36,123 bases of DNA from positions 125,911-162,033 of the forward strand of contig BMAT01007247.1 in the NCBI GenBank assembly GCA_019649035.1, written 5' to 3'. Both the position numbers and the translations under genes were made by a program. The DNA comes from Elysia marginata (lineage: Eukaryota > Mollusca > Gastropoda > Plakobranchidae). A model generated the notes under the pieces. That model was not told the origin of the DNA, did no database searches, and was given only the letters and a program-made list of their open reading frames with translations. How positions within the stretch are numbered: the stretch's first letter is position 1; every line of letters starts with the position of its first letter. Shown here one piece after another: positions 1-12,600 of the stretch.

Positions 1-508
1 GCAGGAAAAGTCCAGTGATTGGCCGATTATTTTTAAACTATGACACACGTTTTTAATACACCTCTAAATCCCAGAATACCGGGAATCCGGTAGTGAGTAG
101 TTTAACCTATTCCCGGTATACCGGGAATCCGGTTTGGTGGGGTAAAGTGGCTTTTTTTTTTTCAAACAAAAGGATTTTCAATTTGCAAAATAAACAACTA
201 CTTTCACTCTAGGAATCGGAAAAAATAAACATAGCCATAAGCAATATTTAACTGTTAACAAAAGTAGTTTTACAATGGAACCCACGGAAAAGGAGTTTGA
301 AGAAGGTGTAAGGCAACATGGCAAAGCGAATTAAGAGTCAGATGCAAAGGAAATGGGGAAGTCATCGTCACAACTTGACGAAGAGACACAGGACAGGACG
401 CAGTGGAGACAGATTGTTGACAGCATGTGAATGTTTTTTGCGGAACTGAAAAGAGGATAATTTGTTGTATGAAAACTGGTTTCCCTGTGTGTATCCATCT
501 TCACTAAC
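1..508. other. Intron sequence at left edge, no exon recognised
   Basis: Minus-strand donor at 508-507 opens this intron, which continues past the window. I looked for the next family exon on the minus strand and found none. The stretch contains a direct repeat of ATACCGGGAATCCGGT (76-91 and 118-133) and a 20-bp perfect palindrome at 109-128. Confidence 0.6.
76..133. repeat. Direct repeat enclosing a perfect 20-bp palindrome
   Basis: ATACCGGGAATCCGGT occurs at 76-91 and again at 118-133, 42 bp apart. Bases 109-128 (ATTCCCGGTATACCGGGAAT) equal their own reverse complement. It is a GC-rich island in AT-rich surroundings and may be a decayed transposon end; no family is recognised. Confidence 0.8.
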
Positions 509-672
509 CATTGTCCATTGAGACGGAGGCTTGCAGGTTGATGTTGTTGCGCTGCTGAAGGCTACCAAGGATGCGTGTACCGAGCAGGTGGATGAGACGG
601 GCGACAACCTGAGGATACCGCAGCTTAATCAAAGCTAGCAGCTCACTGGGGATCTTTGTAACTTCAGTGTCT
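509..672 (-). CDS. PNPLA6/7: PNPLA6/7 exon W10: end of cNMP-like domain 3, last exon in window
   Basis: First base completes the split Arg codon, giving [13 protein letters not shown], then [18 protein letters not shown] and RILGSLQQ; 54 codons plus one base. Acceptor TTTTCTCAG, donor AATG/GTTAGT. Reading past the donor meets TAG at once, which supports the splice. The RYPQVV.RLIHLL..ILG.LQQ string is the helix that ends domain 3; the region leading to the patatin domain must lie left of base 1. Confidence 0.94.
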
Positions 673-3600
673 CTGAGAAAAAAACAAGTAAACCTTCATG
701 TCTCTTTTTGTGAGATAAAACGCAATAATTTGCACAGTTCAATTCAGATATTTAGAGGCCCAAATTATCCAAAAATCAAATCATAAGTATACATTAAAAA
801 AGAAGAGTAAAATCAGTTATCTAAATTAAATTCAAATTAAGCAATTATTCAAATTATCCATGTTTGAATCATAAAGACGCAACTGTATCTTTTTTTTTCA
901 TTGTTGAGGAAATTGAAAAGATATTACCGTGGTAAGTAAAGCAGATAAATAAAAATGAGGTAAATATGAATCTTGCTTTGTCAAACTATTGCATTCAGAG
1001 ACTTCAATCTGTAAGAAAAAAAAAACAACAACAAATTGTAAATCTTTATCCATAAAGAAGCAGTTACCAATAGACTAGTTTGTATTTTGAAACAATAGAA
1101 TTTTTTTAATAGTTTCGATATTGAAAGCATTGCTGTTAGAACAACAATGAGAACAGCAATAACAAGAGGAGTTTCTTCTTTTTCGGTGCTTGACAACTTT
1201 GTCCTCCAGTTCAAGATATTTCCCCATAATTTCATCTCAAGGGTTGTACAGAGAGGTCATGTTTCTTTTCCTAATCTTCTGAACTGAGGATATTTCTAGA
1301 TGAGTGAAGGGTTTGGTCCTCCATCCTGCACTCACAGAAAGGTGTTTCAACGACTCAAATTCTTTTTTAGGTGTTCTCTAAATCCAGATTGTCCCGTGCT
1401 GAGGCAAACGATTGTTATTTGCTTAATAATGGTATATAATAACAGAACTTGCAAGAGAACATTTCCTCATATAGCTTCTCCGAAGAATAGTTTAGAATAG
1501 TTGCAATGTATAAACTTTTTTTCCATAGACCAAAGCGGCCAGAATATCTGCTGACATCAGAGACAAATTTTTCAAGATTGAACAAAAAATTATTTGGCAG
1601 CTTGACCCACCTGATGGCCAGGACCGTGGTTGCCCTCTCTGTCTGTGTAAGAACCTCCACAATGCCAACTAGTTCCCCTCGGCCAAACTCATTAACAAGC
1701 TCCTTCTTGCCGCCAGCAGACGTGATCACAGATCTGAGACGGCCTGTCAGGACAATGAAGATGCTATCACTTGTGTCGCCCTGTCTGAAATATGAAGAGA
1801 GCAAAAGAGAACTGATATTAGCTTTGTACATTTAAGTTAGTCATTTCTTTTTCTTACCTAAAACATATTATTTTCTTGGAAAAGTAGTTGCTAGTAGGTA
1901 CCGACAGAGCAGGCGGAATGCCTGTGCGAGGCATGGGAATTTCGGTTAAGACGATGAATTTTGGGCATGTTCAACCTCGAATAAAACATCGTTTTTCTAG
2001 TTTACTATATTTAAAAGTGGTGTCACTGTTGTCATCGTTCTTTTATCTTCCAGAATACCAAAGTCCTAACATCTTTAATTTTACAAGGATTTAATCACTT
2101 TGATTTAAAATAAACACATAATTAGACCCAGAACGGCCTTTTTCGGCAATGTGCAGTTGATGTGTTTAGACCTTGCCTTGCAAGATCGGCCGGCGCTACG
2201 GTCCAAATTAAGCTAGACTCATGAAATAAACACCACAAGAAAGAGAAAAAGCTGGGCTTTCCAACGGTACCTATCTCTACCATGATAAATCGAGGCTACA
2301 ATCTAATTTTGAGGGGTAAAAGTAAACCTATATTTAGAAGCATATTTTCCCCATGTAAATACCAACATCCAATCAAACAAAGGGTACCTTCGGAAAGCTC
2401 GTCTTTTAAACTCTATTACATGTAAAATTCACGATGATTGGCCGTTATGGCCCGTAGTGCCGTCTATTTTTGTAAAGGGTGTCTAACAAAGGGTTTCCGA
2501 TTTTGCAACCCTCAAGCCCAACTTTCAGCCCAGCCAAGAGCTCGCATCCCTCACGCCGGGAAGCCCTACCTGTTGTTGTGACGCCATACCGCTAGCGCCG
2601 TTCTGATTTGCCAGCTCTTATAGAGTGTTCTAATTTCATCATCAGTTGTTGCAATCTACTCTTGACGGCTTTGCCCTCAGTGACGTCACCAACAGAGGTC
2701 TCACCGGCGCACAGCATTGCTTCTATACGTCTATTATGTTCTAAATTTAGATACCGCTCGACGGCTCAGGACTGGAGTGACAGAAAGTGTTAACATTTCG
2801 CACTGCGTTTTTCTTTCCATGTTGTTTCACTTCTTACGGACTTTATAAAACAGTTAATTATACCGATATGCTTTGAAAGGAATAGAAAGCTGTGATAATC
2901 TAGGAGTGTAGATCTAGATCTAGATCTACTTTAATACTTTTAGGTAGCCATTTGGACAAAATCATTAGATATAGATCTAGATTAGATCTATAAATTTACG
3001 CAACTCGGGATGCGTTTCTAAACCACGGACGACGGTATTTGAGATCATGAGAAATATTTGAAGATTACCGATTTATTAGCACAAGTATAGATTTAGATCT
3101 ACAAACTAGACCTAGATTAAGCCTCAAGACCTCAGTTTGTGCTTGGTTATTATATAATACTAATGAACTGAGTCTTACAAAGTAGATTTTTATTGATCTC
3201 CCAATCTAGAAGTAGAAAGAAATTAAACTTGCAACATGGCGTGGGCTCATTATTATTGTTAAAGAAAGTGTTGACAGGCCTATCACAATCACATACAACG
3301 CACAAACAAACAACATTCCCATTAATTAAATTAAACTCTTACCTGTGTTTTTATTGCATTAATTTCCTTGTTCTTGCCGTAAAACTTAAACTAGATTTTT
3401 TCACATCATTGTTAATTACATGATGCTAATTTGTTCATAATTACATTGAACTCCTAACTATTTGTCTTAATTACTAAGTAGCACTAGAGTGTACCTTTAA
3501 CTTTCTTAAAACTTGTCTGAAAATTTTTCCATAATGAATTTAGCAATCGATTTCACGCACAGCCAAATGTCTTGATTGCGCAACCATGTAAATCGAGCAC

Positions 3601-6600
3601 ATAATTAAATGTGCAAAAATTGATAACAGCCATCTTAGTTTAAAAGATCTTTTCCATCTTGGCATTGTTTTTAACTTAGTCAAAGAGGTCAAGCCCATCT
3701 TTGCCTCAACATAAATTCCACAATAAGCTGCCTATTTCCCTGAAAAAAATTGGGCCTGTTCTTTGTTTTATAGTCCTTTCATTAAAGCTTAAATTGTGGG
3801 ATTTCGTGAATAATTTTTTGAACTAGTGGTATCCTAAAATGGGTTTCCAGCCAATTTTTTTATCTTTTTCACATCAACGTAACTGCATTTTTCTTGATTT
3901 TGACACTTTTTAAAATCAGATTCCTGCATTTTCAACCAAGCAATGGTATTTCATTGAAAACTTCATATGTTTGGCTCTTGGTTCAAGAAATATGAGTCTC
4001 AAGTAGACATTTGGTTAAAAGTTTTTTGTTCTTGAAGTCATGAAATATTGTAACTTACGCATTTTTTTACAAAAATCACCGACTTCAACATGTCGTAACT
4101 CAAAAAGTATTCAACATATTGGCTTCAAATTTTGTGTGTATCTTTCTTAAGTGACTAGCTTTCATTTAAAACAGTATTAACTGCTTTATCTCAATTTTGA
4201 AATGTTGGCTGCCGGTACCTATTGCTAGGAAATGAACAAAAACTATCTGGTTTTTTCTTTTTGAATGGTTACTAAAAAAATATTTGGCTGCATAAAAGCC
4301 CCTTACATTTGAAAGCCAACGATAAGATGGGAGCAAAAAAATGTTGAATAGGCTTTGTCTGCAGAAATTTTAGCTTTCTAGATTTGCTGAGAATTGTATA
4401 AAACTTTAACATACGTTTGGACCTAGGACCTTAAGGAAAGGTAAAATTGACAGGCTTGACACATTTTAAAGAAACTCTTGCTTTATGTCAGATCTCAAAT
4501 ATTGCTATATCTTTAAAACTGTTGTCTCATTCCCGGGGCATCCCACAAATATCTTTCAATGAGACTGTGAGACAAGCACGGTGAATCAGGCACAAGTTGC
4601 TCACACTAGTTTGATTTCAAGCCCTATAGATACAACATTTTTAGTTTTGCCATATGATGTTAATTTTTTAATCTCTCAAAGGCATGTTGGGGATTTTAGA
4701 AAAGGTTTTGACTCCACATGTCAAAATGTCTTACTTATGTGCCTGATAACCCTGGTTGCATATTTCTGAAAACAAGGAGCAGAACAGAAAAGAAACACAA
4801 GAGCCAAAACAACTGGGTGACTTACCTAAACAAAGCTTTCCCTGCTTCCAGCATCTGCCAGTCAAGGGCAAAGTCAATCTGGCGCACAAAGTTTGACATA
4901 CGTTTCACAGTTTGATGAGCCACGTTCAGAACAATAAATGGCTCGCTTCTCATGATTCTAGACACAAATTAATAAAGAATGTAGTTACAACCTTTATTGT
5001 TAAAAACTTTTGACAGTTTACAATTACCCTTTAAAAAAAAGGAACAAAGCAAAGTTTGGGTCACAAGAATATTCAATCACTCAAACTTTCATAGAATATA
5101 AAACATGAAGAACAAGGGTTATAACAAAGCATGTGATGATCAATACAGAAATCTGGAAAACTTGACAAATGGAAAAAAAAGACATAGATTTAGTTTATTT
5201 TAACAAATTGAGTGATAGAGCTCTTGCTCCACATGCAAAGCCATTAAGAAGAAAAAAAATGATACAGACCAGTGCAGAGATTTCAAACTTACTGGAAACA
5301 AAATTAAACCCTAAATTATCAGTATACATTATAGAAAAGTTATGAATTAAATTGGCAATTAAAGTATACTTCAAATTAAGCACTATTTGAGTTATTACTG
5401 TCCATTTTGTTTAGTTGAGTCAACGGTACATAGATGACACACATTATGCAGAGCTGCCACTCAGATGTGGTTTAATCCACTGATTTTTCACACTCATTGC
5501 AAAAAAGCCTCTTTGCAGTTTGTTACCACACACTTAAACATTGATAACCATCATAATAAAATAAAGGCAAAAACAGGATTATTGTATGTATGTTAACCAC
5601 TTATCAAACCTTACATAATTTTAAGGAATTGTTCATGCCTATAATTTCTTTATTATTCATTACAGTATTCATTTCACAACCCATTTTAATCATATTCAAA
5701 TTCTTACTCAGCTCCCCATAAAAACTTCAGAAGTGTTTTTCTTTATTTATGGCAACAAAAATTGGTGACATATTGCATAGACTTGTATAGAAAGATACTG
5801 AACTTATGAAAGTGAAGATTGCATTTTACCAAATTACAAAACAAAGCATCCCCAGTGGCACCCCCCCCCCCTCACCTACCAATTTCGATGGGTAAATCAT
5901 GTCATGTTAAGTCAATGCAGAATGATGTTGAGTTACCACAAGAGAGTCACCCAGGGTCACAATGCTAGTTTGCAATTTTTTTTTAAGTACTTCTCTTGTT
6001 TTTTAGATGGAGGCAGGCTGGTATGAACAGCTTTTGCTCTCTTCACTCAATGGCATGTGAAAGCATTATCTAATACCCTTTTGATGTGGGCCATGGTAGA
6101 CTATTCTAATCTGGATCAGATCTCTACCAGTATCACTGGAAATGCAAAATTCACTAGATTTAGCGTCATTATATTTAAGCAGGACGCGATTCAGGTTAGC
6201 TCTACAATCTCAATACAGAATAATCAAGACTATATCTAGATTTAGATCTATCGTAACCAGATAGCCTCATGAGCATGAACAAGCAGGCAGCGTTTTCGCG
6301 GTACATTCATTTTGCCGTTGTTGTATTCAGTATCGTGTTATTGTTTGACCTACTAAATACCGTTGGATTACAGTGATCTATTATTTATAGTTAACAAACT
6401 ATAATAGATCACTGTCGGATTGTTATGAAATTTAGCAGATCATAGGACGAAATGCTGATCTTTCACATGGTTTTGTTTACAATGTGCCGTTCATAGAAGC
6501 CTAGATATAAGTTCGTAAAGTTGAAGTCTGTTTCGTATGGTCCATTCACTCCTACTTTATTAATATGTATAGAATATATAAACCGGTGCGGTAGTTTTTA

Positions 6601-9600
6601 AATAGCAGCACTTAAAACACAAGAAAAATGCTGAACGGTGAAATGCAATCAGCCAATCCCGAATCTGGGTCTGGGAAATCGGCGCCCCGGAGTTGAAGGA
6701 CGCCAGTTATGAGATTGAGGTGAGCTGAAGTGATACCGCTCTTTCATTGGTCACAGTAGAGAATGTTGACTTGAACTCTCGCAAGTTCAGGGGTCAAGTT
6801 AGTACGATCGTTTACTCGGGTATGGGTAAGCCTAATGAACTATGGTAAACGCCTGTTTCACCACCCTTCATCACTATGCCTCTCTGCCTACCCATCGATG
6901 AGGCGACGGCTGCCACCGTGTATCCGTGGTTGGCTCTCTGACAATTTTTTGGCCACGGGTTACAAAAATATAACGGTAGATCAGACCTTGAACACATGGA
7001 GAATCTCACCAAAAATCCGCAGATCAGACCATAGACCCACAGACAATCTCTTGAACCATGGGTTTTCCATGGATCCACAGATAAGTGGCAGCCCTGATTA
7101 TGTTTGATTCCAAAATTATCCATGACAAAGCAAAATTACACCTAGACAACAAATTTTAGGTTTGATTGGCAAATTTGTATCAAAATGAAATGTTCAGCTG
7201 ACAGCAAATACATAAAAATCACTTACTGGTAAAAGTCAAGTTTTGAAATGACCACCATAATGGCGTCCGTTTTGCTGCGCATGGTGAAAAAAGAGGGCTC
7301 CCCTGTTAGAACGGCCAGGACATCAATTATCTCCCCTGGCTCCACATGGTACATTAGGGCCTTGAGGATATAAAAAAATTGAAGAACATGGTCTTTGACT
7401 AATGCAAATTGACAGCCTGTCTGGTCAAAGTATATGGAAGAAAATTAAAGCTGTATCGTGAATAGAAAAATTGAAATACTGAGATAGAATTATGCACTGT
7501 AACTGTTAGTAAAGCTATTGACTTCATACTATTTCTGAGACTATTACATCTTATTCACTCCTGACAAAGGTGATTTATTTTTCATATTATACATTTTTTT
7601 TTCTAAATGATTTTGGCCTCTTAAAAATTAAAAGCACTGATGTATCAAAACACTTGGGGCACCTCTGCCAATTCCGAGACATCAAACCAGGAAATGAAAC
7701 AGATAAGAAGCAACAAAGAAGACTTAAACTTTCTTTATATGTGACAAGCCTGATTATCCATTCGATGAACAGCTGTCGAAAAAGAGGTGAAGCAAAAAAC
7801 CTTAAAGGTAAACAAAAAGATCGGGTACTGCAACAGATCATATGATTTGTGCATTTCACATATGCCTCGAAATTTGTTGTCTTCTTGAAAGATAACAATG
7901 TCACAATTTCTAATAGGGTCATTAGGCATAAGAATGGCAATTTCCTTGCAGGTTGAAGCATTATGTACCTTCTTTCGTGCTCACTTGAAGGTCTATTATT
8001 TTAATGGATAGTAATTTTGTAGTCAGTGATTGCATTTTCTGATGAAAATTCATATGCTGCTTTAAGTTCCCTGATGCACTTGTTGTTAGTGTACAGTGTA
8101 TCTTGTAACAGCTGAAGTAGATATGTTACTTTCGTTCTTGTTTTGGCCTGATCAAAAGTGTCGGTGAAATAAATCTGTAAAAAATGAGGATGGCTTTGGG
8201 GGGGGGTCTAGATCTACTAAGAGGCTACGTTCTCATGAGTGTATTATGAGTCATAGAAAATAAAACACTTCTTTTAAATTGTATAGCTGTGTAGGCAATT
8301 GTAAAGAGTTGCATCTATCTCTTTCAATTGGTCCATCAATTGCCACCAGCTTGGAAAACATCAGAGATAATCCCTCTCCCTAAAAAATCTCAAGTCAAAG
8401 AGCATAATGATCTTAGGCCAGTTGCCCTCACATCCATAGGGAAAATTGTTGTTAAAGAAGTGAAAAGATGTTTCTCTGTTTTTCAAGATCCCATGCAGTT
8501 TGCATATAGAGAGGAAAGAAGTGTAGAAGATGCAATTCTTGTGTTTTTGCAGAATGTTTACAAACATCTTGATGTACCTAGAAGTTATTGCAGAATACTG
8601 TTCATAGACTTTTCCTCTGCTTTTAACACCATTCAACCGCACCTGGTTATCTCTAAATTAAGTAAGATAAACCTGAATACAAATTTGATAGCTTGGATTC
8701 TGGACTTTTTAACGTTTAGACCCCAATTTGTCAAACTGTTGAACATTAAAACAGATAACTGTAGATATAGTGTTGTATCCAAAATGATTATAACTAACAC
8801 AGGGGCAACGCAAGGAGCTGTGTTGTTGCCGGTTCTTTTCAGTCTACTCTAACGAATGTGTATCCCAATACCCATGTACTGAAATTTGCCGATGACACTT
8901 CGATTCAAGGTTTGATAATTAAAGATGAAAATAACTATAGAGAAAGCATAAAAAGTTTTGTTAAATGGTGCAAAGATAACTTTTTACTTCTAAACGTTAA
9001 GAAAACAAAGGAGATTATTATTGATTTCAGAAAAGAAAAAACGCCTCTGCTGCCTGTCTTTATTAATTATGAAGAAGTCGAGCACATAGAATCGTATAAG
9101 TATCTTGGAGTAACTATTGACAAGTTAGACTGGAACGCCCACTCTATGATTCCTCTAAAAAATTGAACACCCATCTGTATTTTCTACGTAAATTAAACTC
9201 ATTCCACATCGACAACACGCTCCTAAGCCTCTTCTATAAAGCGATAATTAAGTGTCTCGTTTGTATTGCTTTGATTGGTTGGGGAGGAAATGTAAACAAG
9301 AAGATGACAAGGAAAATCGACTCAATTATAAGGAAATGCAATAACATTTGTCAACCATCTAAAGATGAATTTATTGTACCTCTGTAAAACTCTAAGCAAA
9401 ATTATATCGATAGTAAAAGATAAAAACCATTGATTGTACAACCATATAAGTTTCTCTGTACCCTCAGGTAAGCCTTTAAGCACCAAATGCAGACTAGAAC
9501 GCTATAGAAAATCGTTCTTACCAACTGCCATTAAATTCATTTAACTGTTATTCATGCTTTCTTTTTTTACGGGCACATACTTCATTGCTTGTAAGTGTAT

Positions 9601-12600
9601 GTTTTTTAAGTCAATGTACGTTCTTTAAAACTGATGTTCTTGTGTATGTTATTTTATTTTTTTGTGCATCTATGCTATGTTTCTTGCATTAACCAAAACA
9701 ATGTGCCTCTTGAAAGGAGCTTTAAATAAAGCTTTATCTTATCTTAAAAAATTGGAATTCCTACAAAAATCAGAAAACTTGCATCCCTGGCCTAAGCATC
9801 GGTTGTTTAATGCAGGACTAAAGAGTTGAAGTAGTCTGATTGGTAAATTGCCTAGGTCTATGCTATTACTTTTTTGTAATACTGATAAATGAATGGTGCC
9901 GTAGAGATGGACAACATCACCTGTTGCCCTTACATTAGCATCGGCAAAAGCTAAATAAGCGATTTAACAGTTCAGTAATCTTCTCATATTATGATAAATT
10001 TGTGATACCGAATACACTAAAAAGGTTGCCCAGCCTGCAGGATTTCAGACTGGACATCTGGCTTGTGGGGCAAGCCAAACCCATTACATGTGTACATAGC
10101 CTGGTACACGCTTGTATTCTCTGCTTACATTTAACAAAGAAACCTGCACTGTGCATGTGCGTGCGCGCTGGTAATAAGCCTGAGGCAAATGAGGTGACTT
10201 CCATCACTCTATTTAATTCCACAAATAACACCAGAAAATTTGGTACATTTCAAAGCAAAATCGGGAAATCCTGAATGACGTATAAAATCTGTAAAATTCT
10301 GTATGTACCGCTTAAATGGGTACAAATAGGCAGGTCTGGTTACACATAATTATGCACACCAAAAAATATGGAAAAAATACACCGGCTCTGTGGCCTAGCG
10401 GTATGACATTCGCTCAGAGATCGGGAGGTGCAGATTAGATCCCCGGCCGAGTCAAAACCAAGGAATTTATAAAATTGGTGTTATCAGCTGATCCGCCTAG
10501 TGTCTGGAATTATGGATTTAGTGTTAAGTCTGGTCGGCCCTGTGTCAGGATAATGTGACGGGGTGGTGTGTGCAAGCCCTCCTTACATCACAGTGTGGCA
10601 GCACGCTTGCAATTGTCCCAAGCGCCGTCTCCGATATAACAGACGTTAAAATTCAAACAACCAACCAACTGCACTATAAAGCCATTTTGTGTTATTGAAC
10701 CAAATGACAATAATTATGAGCAGTTACTCATTTGTTATTTTCAAATTCTTGGGGAAGATAAAAATGTGGATGGAAAACGAAAGATTTGACAGTGCTCAAA
10801 TTGATAAAAACAAATGCTTTAAAATAGCAAAGAGAATTCATTAATACTTTGAAATAACATGAACCTACACCTAGTCTTCCTTGAGTCCGGGTTTCATAAA
10901 AAAAATCCGTTCAGCCGTTAAAGAGCCTTTTGCGACTAAAAATCAGAGAATTCTAGGATTAATAGATTCATATGAAGTGCTCAGATGAAACATTCCTTAC
11001 CTCTTTCGAAGATTCCCCAACAACATTCTGAACAACACTCACTGTCCCCTTCACAAGGAAAAACAGGCTTGTGTCCTGGCATTTAAAAAAAAATTAAATT
11101 TTAACAACTCATCTTTTTTAATTTTCATAAACTTAAGAAAGTTTTAAAAGATGTCTGAGAATCATTGCTACACAAATCCAAAAGCCATTTTGAATTGAAT
11201 CTGAAATACAGACCTGCCAACATATGTTAGGTTTCACTGGGATTAATATTTCAAAGTCCACAGTAATACTCAGGGATGTAAATGAGAAATGAAAAAAAAA
11301 AAGCTGAACATGGTGCAAGACTTTTTTTTATCATCTAGCTGTTTGACAGACTAGGAAACCCCTAGCAAGTCAAACTGAAATAGCTAATGAAACGTCCTAT
11401 TATTGGTTGAAAAAAAGCATGTATAACTTTTCATCTAATTAAAATGCAGACCTTATATGCAAAAAAAAAATAAAACCTTTCAAAGGGTTTACCAAGGAAC
11501 ACAGTGAAAATTTTTTACAACCCCTGAATTTGACCGGTCATCGGGCAAATTGCGTCATGAAACAAACTTCTATCCTTAGACGTTTGGAAAATCAATATTA
11601 AAATACACTAATTACATGTATATACTTTAACATCCTGATTATTATATCATATACTAGCCAATCTGTTATTTATGTAATAATAATATACTTCATTGCAGCA
11701 GTTACTGTTGATAAACTTTGCTCTGTGGGGTCAGGTAGTGAGTTACCATGACATACAGCTTAAGTAGATTTAATGAACCTAAATCTAGTCTAAATGCTGT
11801 TTAAGTTAGAACTTTGGTTGGGTAGTGAGGTTATCATAAAGTTGGTCTATTTGTATTAGTTCTAAATATTATGTTCCTTAATCTAGTATAAAATAAGTCA
11901 AAAAGATACTTTGCTTAAAAAAGAACTGTCTTCTCAAGGTGATACTCTGAAGTACAAATCTAACTAAAATAGGTCTATTTCTTAGCTTTTAATTTTTTAC
12001 TGTATTTAGCTGACATGTTGCTATGGTGAACTCGTTTGGTGCACTTTATAATTTTTCTTCATGGCAGCCTAGGTTGTAGATCTAAATCTACTAAACCTAA
12101 CCCTTAATCAAGACTAGATCTAGCCCTGTCTAATATTTAAATCTTTTCTAAATGTAGATTAGATACATTAGTTTATTTTAGTACCGGACCACAGACGATT
12201 TAATGAAAAGCCACTCATGCCCTAAAAGATATTATTGTCGTACCATGTCGTACTAAACTACTATGAATCGACTGTCACGTTTTATTTTCATACCACTGCT
12301 CTATCTATTGTCGTACCATGTCGTACTAAACTACTATGAATCGACTGTCACGTTTTATTTTCATACCACTTCTCTATCTAGATTAGATTGCTGGATGTTC
12401 AAAAAACAATAAAATGACTGTATAGGCACCCTAAATGCAGATAGATGGCTTCTGCATATCTACCACCAGAAAGCTGCGAGCATAAAAAAGCCATACTCTG
12501 TTTCTGATGGCGGAGTCACTCCTATGCAGTTACCTTAATGTTAGCAAGTGAGTGCATACATGTGCTATGCACTGACCACAAGCATCAATCAGTTGGGTAT

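Larger units (their letters stand above)
1785..4825. other. Intron 8 of the PNPLA6/7 gene
   Basis: About 3.0 kb. It holds a diverged foldback (2160-2495), AGATCT palindromic microsatellite (2908-2990 and 3090-3118) and otherwise unremarkable AT-rich sequence. Short open frames at 2608-2793 and 3193-3423 show no domain and have no recognisable splice context. Confidence 0.6.
7361..11000. other. Intron 6 of the PNPLA6/7 gene
   Basis: About 3.6 kb. Holds a Rex1/Babar-like LINE remnant (8319-9750) and a tRNA-derived SINE (10380-10669). Between them and exon W7 the sequence is AT-rich with no recognised feature; the open frames at 7570-7961 on both strands overlap each other and show no domain. 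Confidence 0.65.

Noticed and set aside
1506-1835. Plus-strand 109-residue frame
   Set aside because: Antisense shadow of esterase exon W9, which has clear family motifs and splice sites.
7570-7961. Overlapping frames on both strands (91, 124 and 64 residues)
   Set aside because: No domain, no family wording, no splice context; chance frames in AT-rich intron.
10380-10460. Possible tRNA gene
   Set aside because: Degenerate B box and match with another SINE copy; it is a SINE head.
12234-12379. CRISPR-like repeat pair
   Set aside because: Only two units, no spacers, and a eukaryotic intron context.
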